Source: Dichetophora obliterata | Lineage: Eukaryota > Arthropoda > Insecta > Diptera > Sciomyzidae | Reading direction: 5' to 3' | Assembly: GCA_963920525.1 (NCBI GenBank) | Contig: OY986435.1 | Location: forward strand, 268,922,299-268,986,298 | DNA: 64,000 nucleotides | Shown: piece by piece, positions 34,001 to 42,792 of the stretch | Numbering within the stretch: position 1 is the stretch's first letter | How the letters are laid out: the number at the start of each line of letters is the position of its first letter | The notes under the pieces: model-generated | What the model was told of the DNA's origin: nothing | What the model saw: only the letters and a program-made list of their open reading frames with translations | Databases searched by the model: none | Translations under genes and position numbers: made by a program

Positions 34001-36739
34001 ATTAATTAAAAATTTACAACAAATAAAAGGAAAATATAAGTATTCACTTTACTTTTTTAAGTGTGCTAAATTCGTGACCACCACTATATGTTTTCAATAT
34101 TGCAGTTTACACGATTCAACTCACAACATAGACTTTTACACTTAAACGCAACTTCAGTACATGATTTGTTAAGTTTTTTTAGTTATTCAATGAAAAATTA
34201 TTTGAATGCATAAATTTTTATTAAAATTGCGATCCTCTGGGGGGAGTTTGAACCCCGAAAGCCCACCATTGATTATGACCCTGAAGTTGCAGAACATTGA
34301 TAGTGTTATAATCAATCTTGAATTTTTAAATGATTGCTTTTATATTTTTTTAATGGCTTTTTAAATACTATTATGAGCATTCACACTATTAAAACTGTAA
34401 AGCAAATAAAAAAACTATAAAAATTAAACGATCGCTTAGACTTATTTAAAACAAAAACTCAACCATAAACGCAAAACAATTATAACTTTTAATTTTCCAA
34501 ATTCAAGCTTAAATAAGTCTTAGATAAGTATTTGTAATTTCGATTTGATCTTTTTTTTTTAATTGAATAAAGTTATGTTAATGCGAAAAGACATAATAAA
34601 GTACAAACAACAACAAAAAAAGTTAACCAAAAAAAAACATAGAAAGTTGTGTTTTGCTATTTCAAATAAAACTCACTGTGTTATTTGTTGAAGTTAAGTT
34701 CTCTGATTGAGCTGCAAATGATGTATCTAAAATATCACACACAGTCAATGACGATGCACCGGTGTTGGCAGCAGAACGATTGACAATCTCTGGATACCAT
34801 ATCTGCATGCCGGAATAGCTAAAATAATAAAACCAAAATAAATACACATTTTTCACACTTAATCTATCTATATCAGAACACAAAAACATAAGCCTATTTT
34901 TACCTTTTCAACTTCTATCACCTACCTAAAAAACATGCCGAAGACACTCACAGCGCTGATGACGAAATTCATACCGTGCGGCTTGTGGAAGAGTGGTAGT
35001 GTAGCATCCCAAATGCCGATTAAAACACCACAACCTCTGCGCGAACCCAAAATATCCTCCACTTCAACCAACTCAGGCTTCAGCACATAGTCCGGATTAC
35101 CGATTATAGCACCCACGGACTTTCCCGTATTGAACTTACAAACCCATTCCACAGCCTGAATAGCCTCATCTTGTTTACTTTGTGCCAACAAGAGTTTCGG
35201 ACTCTCGGGAAAGGGCAACAACATCAATGCAGCCAGAAAGCCGGGCAATAATGTTAACAAAATAATCAATCGCCATGGACGAAAAACAAAAGCTTCACCA
35301 AGTCGCAACGACCAATCGTAAGAGAGCATAAACCAAGCAATGGCTACCACAAGCAGAGGAAAAAGACAAAAATCACGGGTTAACCACATTTTTCATAGTA
35401 AAATTATCCAGGTGGAAGCGGTTTTTTCACCTCTCTCTCAAACATGAACACTAGCCTTGTTAAAAACAGCTGATGGCAAATTTGAAGCAAAGCTAAATAA
35501 AATTAAGTTTGTGAAAGTGTTTGTTTTTGAATTTTATGTATTTTTCGAAGACCTTTAACTAGCTTATCTTATTCTGTCGACGTGTTTTAAGGTAATCGCC
35601 TTGCTGTAATAGACCAACCTTCCAGCTCCGAGCCCAATTAATACCAACAAATAACTGTTGCTGCTACTATTAAAGCTGCTGCTCGATTTATTTACATGTC
35701 AGATCTTCTTTTGTACACAATTTCTTATCGCGTGCTCTTTTAGCTTTTTGATTAACTTCAACTTGTTTTGAAAACATACACTATTTAACAAAACAAAAAA
35801 GCATTTAAAACAGCATTAGCGAACGACCAAATACTTTTCTAAGAGCTTCTTATAACGAATCACTTGGCACTTATAAACAACCTCGCTCTTTTAGAGACAA
35901 TTTTTTGACAGCTATAGCAAAATTTATGGTGTGGTGAAAAAATCGCTTCCACCTGGACAATTACACCATGACATAGTTGAACTACGTAAAGCAATTATAA
36001 TACCTGGTACATATATAGCTGCAATGCTGACAAACATCGAGGTATAGTTAATGACCACTGCACGATGCTTGGCGGTGTTGAACTCGCTCAAATAGGCATA
36101 GATGGCGGCAGAAACGCCTCCCAAGCTGCGATGAGTAAAATTTAATTATAACATCGATCCGCCTACGGCCTCACTATACCCAGATACCTGATGCCCATTA
36201 CGAAGTTGATGCAATTAAAAACCCAAACATTTGTCACAAACATCGATATGAACTGGAGCAAAGTGGTAACCAGTGCAGAGTTAAGCAGCACGGTGCGACG
36301 CCCAAATGCATCGCTGAGATAGCCCCAGAAGTAGGTAGACAGAAAAATGCCTGTCAAACATATGATTTTATATCATCACACTTTACGAAACGCTTGCGAC
36401 TTTACTCTTACCCGCCACACATGCCGCCATCATGATGCCTTTTTGCATTTGATTCATTTCGAATTCACACTGCGATGCAATCGCTATGATGCCAATCGAA
36501 GTTTGAGCGCTCATCGAAGTAAGCGTCATTAGTCCGGCGATTAGCAAGAGAATCCATTGCGTCTTACCAAAACCTGACAATTTACCAAAAGAAAAAACTT
36601 GTCACCAGAAATTTTGGATTTCTCTCTCACGCATACCGATGCATTGCAAAACATGCTCATAGCCAACTTCATTTCCTGCCGCATTCAAGATGGCTTCACT
36701 AGTCTTCAGTTGCCCCGCTGCACGGTCAGAAAACGACAT
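28078..36739 (-). CDS. SV2/SVOP-like major facilitator transporter (gene A), complete
   Basis: A 12-helix membrane transporter of the synaptic vesicle glycoprotein 2-like MFS group; the substrate is unknown. Exons (5' to 3'): 36739-36637, 36573-36412, 36350-36188, 36125-36004, 35343-34926, 34818-34677, 28575-28292 and 28222-28078. They sum to 1539 nt, 512 codons plus TAG, and all phases agree with GT-AG introns. Signatures: WGYLSDAFGRR after helix 2 (MFS loop motif), SLGGVSAAIYAYLSEF, FRPWRLIILL, PFPESPKLLLAQ (family PESP motif), NPLGRKNVMLGAL in the second half, and PTHLRGKAVS at the last exon join. Short lumenal loop between helices 7 and 8 with NLT and NNT glycosylation sequons. The start MSFSDRAAGQ has a cytosolic N-terminus. 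Intron 4 is nearly filled by a MITE and intron 6 (6.1 kb) by several elements. Paralogue of the 59053-60666 gene. Confidence 0.92.
29186..29554. mobile_element. Inverted-repeat element, ~369 bp, in transporter intron 6
   Basis: The left end ATCCCAGTAGCGGAT and right end (inverse) ATCCCAGCAGCGGAT differ at one of 15 bases, and both flanks carry ACT. The interior has repeated 'attacct' and 'ggtaatg' phrases. Non-coding. The 3-bp flank match could be chance. Confidence 0.5.
29895..30077. mobile_element. MITE, CATGGT-type ends, 183 bp
   Basis: The left end is CATGGTAGAAGAATACAGGT and the right end (inverse) CATGGTATTAGGATAGAGGT, with 'agntgc' continuing. Flanked by an exact 8-bp TATAATAT on both sides (29887-29894, 30078-30085), though AT-rich context weakens this. 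Same terminal motif as four other elements in the transporter introns and flanks. Confidence 0.65.
31039..31625. mobile_element. MITE, CATGGT-type ends, 587 bp
   Basis: The left end CATGGTGTAAGAAATAAAGG and the right end (inverse) CATGGTGTAAAAAACCAGGT continue together through 'gtgttagtgagttt'. The interior contains 'cttgtcaaaaacagctgatc', close to 'cttgttaaaaacagctgatg' in the 35394-35970 copy, which is of equal size. I cannot find a matching target duplication. Lies in transporter intron 6. Confidence 0.65.
31674..31860 (+). repeat. Partial copy of the CAA-rich inverted-repeat element
   Basis: 'tcaagtaagttttgaacatg' 'gcaacaacaaca' 'tctctgtatagagtcaataa' matches the inverse of 23576-23640 and the + strand of 56030-56092. 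It continues with 'gagtaattaagctgtgacca', also seen in inverse near 23500. No second arm found. Confidence 0.5.
31905..32468 (+). repeat. ~60-bp minisatellite, four units, split by a MITE
   Basis: Units read 'ttttag.actctctgagcga' 'aaacacgctgaaatagcgtg' 'aaaagtagaaaatatacata'. Three lie at ~31910-32075 and a fourth at 32418-32468 after the 323-bp insertion at 32077-32399. Within each unit 'cacgctgaaatagcgtg' is itself a near palindrome. Confidence 0.75.
32077..32399. mobile_element. MITE, CATG-type ends, 323 bp, with 9-bp target duplication
   Basis: The left end CATGATACAATTACTTGACA and right end (inverse) CATGATACAATTATTTGACA continue through 'aggtagccg' with one mismatch in 29. An exact 9-bp duplication TTAAAGAAT flanks it (32068-32076, 32400-32408). 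9-bp duplications are characteristic of Mutator-like elements. The interior has a further inverted pair, 'gttgtcaaaaacagcta' against 'tagctgttta..'. Non-coding. Confidence 0.8.
32473..34086 (+). mobile_element. Tc1-like DNA transposon, 1614 bp, decayed
   Basis: The left end CAGTGGTGGTTACGAATTTA and right end (inverse) TAGTGGTGGTCACGAATTTA share 'gcacac' beyond. TA flanks both ends. It encodes a damaged Tc1/Tc3-type transposase on +. Lies in transporter intron 6, directly after the minisatellite. Confidence 0.8.
32810..33725 (+). pseudogene. Tc1-type transposase, broken
   Basis: The N-terminus reads MAKGY, a stop, then RSEAQRHLIQQMKNGGSTVS (HTH start). The middle is at 33133-33492. The C-terminal catalytic end is at 33534-33725: MQDNDPKHSAHIVKSCLE, then WPSQSSYLNPIENLWRDVEQ, giving the second Asp and the final Asp/Glu of the Tc1 catalytic triad (N-D-P-K-H, N-P-I-E-N-L-W). 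Several stops and frameshifts. Confidence 0.8.
35394..35970. mobile_element. MITE, CATRGT-type ends, 577 bp, in transporter intron 4
   Basis: The left end CATAGTAAAATTATCCAGGT and right end (inverse) CATGGTGTAATTGTCCAGGT continue together through 'ggaagcg.ttttttcacc', 38 bp with about six differences. The interior has 'ttaaaaacagctgatg' like the 31039-31625 copy. It occupies 577 of the 660 bp of intron 4 (35344-36003), whose splice sites remain usable. No exact target duplication (flanks acattttt and acatagtt). Confidence 0.65.
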
Positions 36740-37376
36740 TTTTTTACACTTACGTTTCACAGCTCACAAAATCACACGCGCGTGTCGTTCAGAACCTTTA
36801 AGTATACTTTTATACAATAACTCGTTGTTTTTGCATTCACTGCTATTTATCTTTTCTTATAGAATAAATACTTGCAATCGATGCGATATGCTAAACTTTG
36901 TGAAATGAGTTAAAAACCGGATTTATCAACTAGAGCTGCCAACTGTGGTTATTAACATTGTTATGCACACATTTTGGAATTTGCAATTTTTATACAATTC
37001 ATTCAATAAACAGCTCTAAGCGCTCAACCTTAACGTTAGTAATCAGAAAAAAATTGTAAACATTTTTTTATCAACTCATGATGCAGATATGAAAAAGGTT
37101 ACCCCATAATAATAAACAGTAAACAAGAGTGAATAATTTTGAAGAACCATGTTCCACAATAGCACTCCTTTCGTATCTATTAGATCAGTAGTTTGTCCAC
37201 GAACATACGTTAATATTATGGAATTTTAGATTTTTGATTAAAATGTTACTCAAATGTTGTTTCTGTCCAAGTCCAAGTTCAAGTCATATTGAAGGTTGAT
37301 AGTTGCGAGAAGAGAATGAGACAAAAAATTTAAAATTTTACAAAAAGGATTAAATACATTTTTTAACGAGGTTAAA
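36740..37376. other. Upstream region of transporter gene A
   Basis: 637 bp between the gene A start codon and the errantivirus LTR. It must hold gene A's 5' untranslated region and promoter, or these were separated by the insertion. No other gene seen. GTTAAA at 37371-37376 is one half of the errantivirus target duplication. Confidence 0.5.
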
Positions 37377-37849
37377 AATTAATGTTTCGAATAGTTCGAA
37401 GATTAAAAAAAAACACAATTTTAAATGGTTTTAATTTTTAACTTTATTGTTCTCGAGCTGTCAATCAACTGACTTAAAATTATTACATTTTTTGTTTATA
37501 ACTAAAACTCTGTGCTTACCGTACCTGCATGTATCTTTGTATGTGTGTGTTGCGCTGCGTTTGTCAGCGCTGCCAAAATAAGTTCAAGCGAAAAGTGCAA
37601 TCAAAGCTTTTCTAAACACTGTGTGAACGGAAATTGGTTAGCCAGAATTCCCAATAATTACTTGCGACATTTGGAGCAAAGAATTATTAAAAATTTCGAT
37701 TATGCTGAAATTTACTGTGTGACCGGAAATTGGTCAGCCAGAATTCTTAATAATTATTTGTGAAATTTGGAGCAAACAATTATTAAGAATTTTGAAATTA
37801 ATTTTATATTACATTAGTTTTGCCGGGAAGGAAGGGGTTTGCTATAACT
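37377..37849 (-). repeat. Errantivirus 3' LTR
   Basis: 473 bp, same as 44942-45414. Contains a ~96-bp direct repeat in the U3 part (starting 37621 and 37717 on +). The env frame ends 46 bp inside it. An 83-codon antisense ORF in each LTR merely follows the repeat. In its orientation, transcription or read-through would run toward gene A, whose start codon is ~640 bp away. Confidence 0.95.
37621..37797 (+). repeat. Direct repeat in errantivirus U3, 96-bp period
   Basis: 'gtgtgaacggaaattggtta' at 37621 is followed 96 bp on by 'gtgtgaccggaaattggtca' at 37717, and both continue 'gccagaattc..aataatta.' and 'atttggagcaaa.aattatta'. The same occurs in the other LTR. Placement in U3 suggests enhancer-type repeats, by analogy only. 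Confidence 0.75.
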
Positions 37850-39372
37850 CCCCCACCATTAGCTTGAGGCTCCGACGAAGATATTTCTAAGACAGTGGTC
37901 TTTGAACAAAGATTTTTAGTTTTTATTAAAAGAGCAAAAATTATTAAAATTATGATAAGCAAAGTGCTTATATTTAAAGTATTTTTTTGAAAATGATTTT
38001 TATTAATTTCCGTGATGTCTTTCCTATTGTTTTCGATATTTTGTAGATGAATGTTATCGAATTCAAGCTTAGTGTTTAAGACGTCTTCCTTGATAGATAC
38101 ATGTAGATTCGGTAATATTATATGGTCTTTAACCTTTATTTCAAAATTTTTGTAGGTTTTATTATTAATTTTAATATAACAATTTTCAAATTTAATTATG
38201 TATGTTCCTTCTACAATAGTATTAAACTCGTTACAATTATGTAAGATTACAGTATTTTTTATATTTTTTACAATAATTAATCCATTTCTTATTTCTTTTA
38301 GTTGAGTGGTTGTATCTTCTTTAAAAGTACATTTTGCTTCCTTTATTTTAAAAATATTATATAAACATTGGTTTTCAAGTTTTCTTAAGTTTCTCTGTAA
38401 ATTTTGTTTTACTTCCGCGTAATATAAATTGCCGTGGTTGTCTGTTATAATTTCATTTTCTTTTACATATAAGGATTTTTTATTTTTGTTAGGTATGGGT
38501 TCAATAAGAATTTTTGAGTAATTATTTTCTACGAATCTTGGAATCAAAACTATTATTACAATTTTTCTGTTAAATGAAGCAACTGAAATCTTTATGTTTG
38601 CTAATGTGTCAATGTCTGTTATGTTTCTAAATTCGTCATTTGTCAGAATGTTTCTACCTAGAACACCAAGTCTGCTATTGAGAAGAATCTGTTCTATATC
38701 ATCTATGTGATTAATGAGTAGGCTGATGTCATAATTAATTTGATAAAGATATTGCATGTATCTTACTTCATCTTCTATTGATATTATTCTATTGCTAACT
38801 TCGTCTGACCATGTTCCTACATATTCTTTTATGGTTTTTTGTTGTTTTTTAATGTGATCCGTAATATTTTGGATTTGTCTAATTATGTCCGTGTTAATGC
38901 GTACTTGTTTATTATTTTCCGTAATGAGATTTTTATTATTTCCCTTTAGAGTTTCGAGTTGTTCAATAATATGTTTTTCATCGTCAGCGTCCATAGTTCC
39001 TGTAATGTATTTAAGGCCTTTGCCGACTATGTTAAAGAGTCCTCGTTTGCTTCTTGTCTGCGGGAGTAGATTGTGTAATTTTACTTCTAGGTTTCTGTAG
39101 TTATGTAGGACTGAATTTAGCATTGGTCCTTCTAAGTTGGGTTTGTTTGTCATTAGTTTAATGTTGTCCCAAATATGTTCCTTCGTCTCATCGTATTGTG
39201 TCACGTTAATTATGTGAAGTACTTTTTCATAGTTTATAATTATTTTGATATTTTCCATCTTTATATTGACAAAACCGTTATTTTCGTTTAGATTTTGAAC
39301 CTCCAGCGTCTGTGAAAAGGTCGTCGGTACATATGTCGTTAGTGAAATTAAAATTAACATGGATACGTCCAT
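37804..39372 (-). CDS. env: Errantivirus envelope-like (F-type) glycoprotein
   Basis: 522 aa, intact. Residues 1-20 are a signal peptide. A furin-type site RSKR is at 107-110, followed directly by a Gly-rich hydrophobic stretch (fusion-peptide position), as in the F-like Env proteins of gypsy-group errantiviruses. Long helical regions with N-glycosylation sequons follow. A single membrane anchor (STLLIIILIIFALLI) is near 465-485, then a ~35-residue tail whose last codons lie in the 3' LTR. In this group Env is made from a spliced RNA; I did not locate the donor. Role: membrane fusion, allowing cell-to-cell transfer in some family members (known for gypsy; inferred here). It starts 40 bp after pol ends. 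Confidence 0.9.
   Translation of the reverse strand: MDVSMLILISLTTYVPTTFSQTLEVQNLNENNGFVNIKMENIKIIINYEKVLHIINVTQYDETKEHIWDNIKLMTNKPNLEGPMLNSVLHNYRNLEVKLHNLLPQTRSKRGLFNIVGKGLKYITGTMDADDEKHIIEQLETLKGNNKNLITENNKQVRINTDIIRQIQNITDHIKKQQKTIKEYVGTWSDEVSNRIISIEDEVRYMQYLYQINYDISLLINHIDDIEQILLNSRLGVLGRNILTNDEFRNITDIDTLANIKISVASFNRKIVIIVLIPRFVENNYSKILIEPIPNKNKKSLYVKENEIITDNHGNLYYAEVKQNLQRNLRKLENQCLYNIFKIKEAKCTFKEDTTTQLKEIRNGLIIVKNIKNTVILHNCNEFNTIVEGTYIIKFENCYIKINNKTYKNFEIKVKDHIILPNLHVSIKEDVLNTKLEFDNIHLQNIENNRKDITEINKNHFQKNTLNISTLLIIILIIFALLIKTKNLCSKTTVLEISSSEPQANGGGVIANPFLPGKTNVI
37850..37860 (-). promoter_or_regulatory. Polypurine tract
   Basis: In element sense AATGGTGGGGG directly before the 3' LTR (AGTTATAGC), the expected primer for plus-strand DNA synthesis. 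It overlaps the env frame. Confidence 0.8.
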
Positions 39373-39412
39373 TTCCTAAAAAAAATATACGAAATATTAA
39401 GTCTTAAAATAT

Positions 39413-42400
39413 TTAAATTATTTTTATTGTTGGGTTATTATTATCTTGAAATTTCTTTGGTTTTTTCAAATGGGATTTATAGTATTTGTGTCCTTTTGTT
39501 GTGACAATGTGTTCTTCATCTAATGGTTCTGCGATTATTTTCCTAAATTTGGCATGGTTTTTGCCACCTCTTATTTCTTTTAGAAATACTGGTCCCGTTT
39601 GTATTTCAACATCTTCCCTATTTTTATTTTGTGTATTAATTGTACGTTCTTTTATATTTTTAATTCGTTCTTTTATTAAGGAATATTCATCTTGGTTTAT
39701 ATTCCCATTACTGAAGTCAATTGGTTTACGGCCTGTTGTTGAATGAATGCTATTGTTATAAAAATTAATTACTTTATAAATTTTTTCTTCTACTGTGTCA
39801 ATATCCTTATTTGGGTCGTGTCTCAAAAGTCTCAAATGTTCATTTAGGGTATTATGCAAACGTTCGACATCGGAATTCGATGTGTGATTATTATTTGATG
39901 TGAAGTGGATATTGATATTCTGTTCTCTAAGGAATTCTTGCAAGGGTAGTGCTTTAAAGCCAAGTTCGTTGTCTACAATTAGGTTGTTAAAATGTCCTAC
40001 ATTACTTATGTATTGCATAACAGCTCGTTTAAATTCTGTCCATGATCGACTGGATATTTTGATGGCTTGAGCATGCTTTGAAAATTTATCTATCGTGGTT
40101 AAGAAAATGTTTTTGTTTAAACTATAGAAAACGTCCATGTGGATCGTGTCTCTTGGTTTTTCGGGTGTTTCCGTTAATTTAAATTTCTGTTTTACAGGAT
40201 GCCTTTCGTATTTCTCAACATTACAAATTTCGCAATTGTTGATGAATTGGGTAATTCTTTGCTTTAATTTTGGGTTATATATGACGTCTTTTAGTTCTAG
40301 AAAGTTCTCGTTAATGCCCCTATGATTATTCTTCAAATGTTCTGTTTCTATGCAATTAGTAAGTTCATTTTCATCTGTTATGTCTCTCAGAACCTTTGTG
40401 CATCTCATAATTTTAAAGGTACCATTGTTATTATTAAAATTGTTTTTTATCACCTCTTTAAATATTTCAAAAATTACTTCATCATCGAAGTATACGGCGT
40501 TTGCACCTGTTGGCTTAAAATGGTTTTTCACTATTGTTATGATTGTGTCGCTATCTATATTTCTTATATAAATTATTTTTCTATTCGAACTAAATATTTT
40601 TTGATTTTTAATTTTTAAAGATCCTGAGTCGGTTTTCTTAAAAATGATTTGGTTTTTGTACATATTTAATGGGCATTTACTCTCATTTATTATTGGTGTC
40701 TCGAATTCGTTGAAATTAATCATGGCGCGAGATAGCGCATCGGCGTTTCCGTTTTGTATGCCTTTTTTGTATTTTATTTCGAAATCATATTCGCTTAGAC
40801 GAAGTCTCCACCGAATAAGCTTGGAATTGGGCTCCTTCATTGAAAAAAGCCATGTCAAAGGACGATGGTCGGTTTCCACTATAAATTTATTTCCGAATAA
40901 ATAAGGTCTAAAATATTGTGTTCCCCAAACAATGGCAAGTAGTTCCTTCTCGATTGTGCTATAATTTTGCTCGTGGTCGTTGAGCGTTCTGCTTGCAAAG
41001 CATGTTGGATGTCCATCTTGGGATAACACGGCCCCTAAAGCATAATTGCTTGCGTCGGTTTGTAACGTAAATTGTTTTTTAAAATCAGGGTAAACAAGGA
41101 CTGGATCGTTAACTAAATGTTTTTTCAATGTTTCGAATGCGTTTGTATATTCAGGGTCTTCTATGTTCATTTTTATATCTTTCTTCAAATACTTGGTCAT
41201 GGGCTTAGCTATTCGCGCATAGTCTTTAATAAACTTGCGGTAATAACCTGTTAGTCCTAAAAATTCTTTAATTGCTTTTTGGTTTTTTGGGAGAGGGAAT
41301 TTCTGGACACATTCTATTTTTCTTGGATTAGGTTTAATACCGTCTTTTGTTACAATGTGACCAAGGAACTCGGTTTCGTGTTTGAGAAATTCACTCTTAT
41401 CTAGTTGTATTTTAAGGTTTACATCTCTGAGTTTTTGAAATACCTTAGTTATCGACTCTATGTGTTCTGTAAGGGAAGTGGAAAAAATTATAATATCGTC
41501 GAGATATACCAAGCAGATCTTATTAATGTATTCAGATAAAACGTTGTTCATCAGCCGTTGAAATGTGGCTGGTGCTGTTTTTAAACCAAAAGGCATACGA
41601 AGAAACTCGTAATGCCCTCCTTCAACACTGAACGCTGTTTTGTGAATATCTTTCTCTGAAATTTCAATTTGATGGAAGCCTTTTGCAAGGTCCAATGTGG
41701 TGAAGTATTGACAACGTCCTAGCTTCTCTAATATTTCGTCAATATTAGGAATTGGATATCGGTCATCTATTGTTACTTCATTGAGTTTCCGATAGTCAAT
41801 AACTAGGCGCCATTTTTTTCTTCCACTCGCATCCATTTTCTTTGGAACTACCCAGACTGGCGCTGAATAAGGAGAGTGACTTGGTCGTATTATTTTGTTT
41901 TTAAGCATTTCCCGTATTTGATCTCTTACTTCGTTTTTGTGAACGTATGGATACCTATAAGATTTTGCCACTATAGGAGCATGTTCGATAGTCCGAATTT
42001 CATGTTTATGGGCATTTGTAAACGTTAGGTCCTTTTTCGAATCGTCATTATAAAAAATATTTTTAAATTTCTTCACTACATTTATTAATTTTTCTTTTTC
42101 TTCTATATTGAGGTGATCCATTCTAATTTGTCCTAGTAGAGGCTTGTCATTTTCCTTTTTTTTCGTAAAATTTTCGTTGTTTTCATCAAATGTATAAATG
42201 CAGAAATTTTCGTTAGTAACTTGAGTGGATTCTTGTTTATGTACTACGACGTCTTTTACTCCGTCGTTTTTAATTTGTAATTTGGCTTCTATTTTATGAT
42301 TATTTGCTTCATATATTCCTTGCATTAATTCTACTTCCTTGTCGTGGGAAGACTTTCCTTCAATATAAACTAAACCTTCTTTATTTGTTACTGGTACTTC

Positions 42401-42772
42401 AATTTCGTAAGTACCTTTATCTGTGAAGCAATATTTGTTTTCCATATTTGTTAAAAATTTTAGTTCTAATTCTTTTTCGCCTATAAGTAGTTTATTTTCT
42501 TTAAAATTGATCACACCGTTTAAAGGGATCAATATGTTGTTTCCAATTATACCATCATACATGTTATGAAATTTACTTACAAAAAATTCAAATTTTTTGT
42601 CTATGTTACCAAATTCTTTGAAGCAAGGGATAGCTACCCTTTCGTTAACTTCTATTATGTGTTTTAGTGTTTGTAAATTCATTGGCCCTGTGGGTACATT
42701 CCACTTTGGATCGCATAATCCAGGGTTTATTATAGATTGGGTCGCTCCCGAATCTATTATGAATCTTAACAC
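39413..42772 (-). CDS. pol: Errantivirus Pol polyprotein (protease, RT, RNase H, integrase)
   Basis: 1119 codons counted from a GTG at 42772. The frame is open further upstream, to ~42836 or beyond, and overlaps gag in the -1 frame, so translation is expected by frameshifting rather than from this GTG. Domains: aspartic protease with DSGAT at residues 7-11; reverse transcriptase ~250-470 with FTTLDLAKGFHQI, FLRMPFGLKTAPATFQ and the catalytic YLDD near 423; RNase H ~560-690 with TDASNYALGAVLSQ and ETDHRPLTWL; integrase with zinc-binding H-H-C-C (HLKNNHRG..CEICNVEK) and the D,D,E core (HMDVFYSLN, VDNELGF, SDVERLHNTL). All catalytic residues are present and there is no internal stop. Confidence 0.93.
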   Translation of the reverse strand: MLRFIIDSGATQSIINPGLCDPKWNVPTGPMNLQTLKHIIEVNERVAIPCFKEFGNIDKKFEFFVSKFHNMYDGIIGNNILIPLNGVINFKENKLLIGEKELELKFLTNMENKYCFTDKGTYEIEVPVTNKEGLVYIEGKSSHDKEVELMQGIYEANNHKIEAKLQIKNDGVKDVVVHKQESTQVTNENFCIYTFDENNENFTKKKENDKPLLGQIRMDHLNIEEKEKLINVVKKFKNIFYNDDSKKDLTFTNAHKHEIRTIEHAPIVAKSYRYPYVHKNEVRDQIREMLKNKIIRPSHSPYSAPVWVVPKKMDASGRKKWRLVIDYRKLNEVTIDDRYPIPNIDEILEKLGRCQYFTTLDLAKGFHQIEISEKDIHKTAFSVEGGHYEFLRMPFGLKTAPATFQRLMNNVLSEYINKICLVYLDDIIIFSTSLTEHIESITKVFQKLRDVNLKIQLDKSEFLKHETEFLGHIVTKDGIKPNPRKIECVQKFPLPKNQKAIKEFLGLTGYYRKFIKDYARIAKPMTKYLKKDIKMNIEDPEYTNAFETLKKHLVNDPVLVYPDFKKQFTLQTDASNYALGAVLSQDGHPTCFASRTLNDHEQNYSTIEKELLAIVWGTQYFRPYLFGNKFIVETDHRPLTWLFSMKEPNSKLIRWRLRLSEYDFEIKYKKGIQNGNADALSRAMINFNEFETPIINESKCPLNMYKNQIIFKKTDSGSLKIKNQKIFSSNRKIIYIRNIDSDTIITIVKNHFKPTGANAVYFDDEVIFEIFKEVIKNNFNNNNGTFKIMRCTKVLRDITDENELTNCIETEHLKNNHRGINENFLELKDVIYNPKLKQRITQFINNCEICNVEKYERHPVKQKFKLTETPEKPRDTIHMDVFYSLNKNIFLTTIDKFSKHAQAIKISSRSWTEFKRAVMQYISNVGHFNNLIVDNELGFKALPLQEFLREQNINIHFTSNNNHTSNSDVERLHNTLNEHLRLLRHDPNKDIDTVEEKIYKVINFYNNSIHSTTGRKPIDFSNGNINQDEYSLIKERIKNIKERTINTQNKNREDVEIQTGPVFLKEIRGGKNHAKFRKIIAEPLDEEHIVTTKGHKYYKSHLKKPKKFQDNNNPTIKII

Positions 42773-42792
42773 TCCTAACTTAGCTTTTATTT

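Noticed and set aside
34225..34260. 'ggggagtttgaacccc' on the + strand, whose inverse contains a perfect tRNA box-B-like GGTTCAAACTCC
   Set aside because: No box A or acceptor stem at the right distance; could be a decayed tRNA-derived SINE but not supportable as a tRNA.
37512..37763. 83-codon ORF, identical copy at 45077-45328, with a signal-peptide-like start
   Set aside because: Both are antisense to the errantivirus within its LTRs and their internal repeat simply follows the U3 duplication; no sign of selection as a protein.
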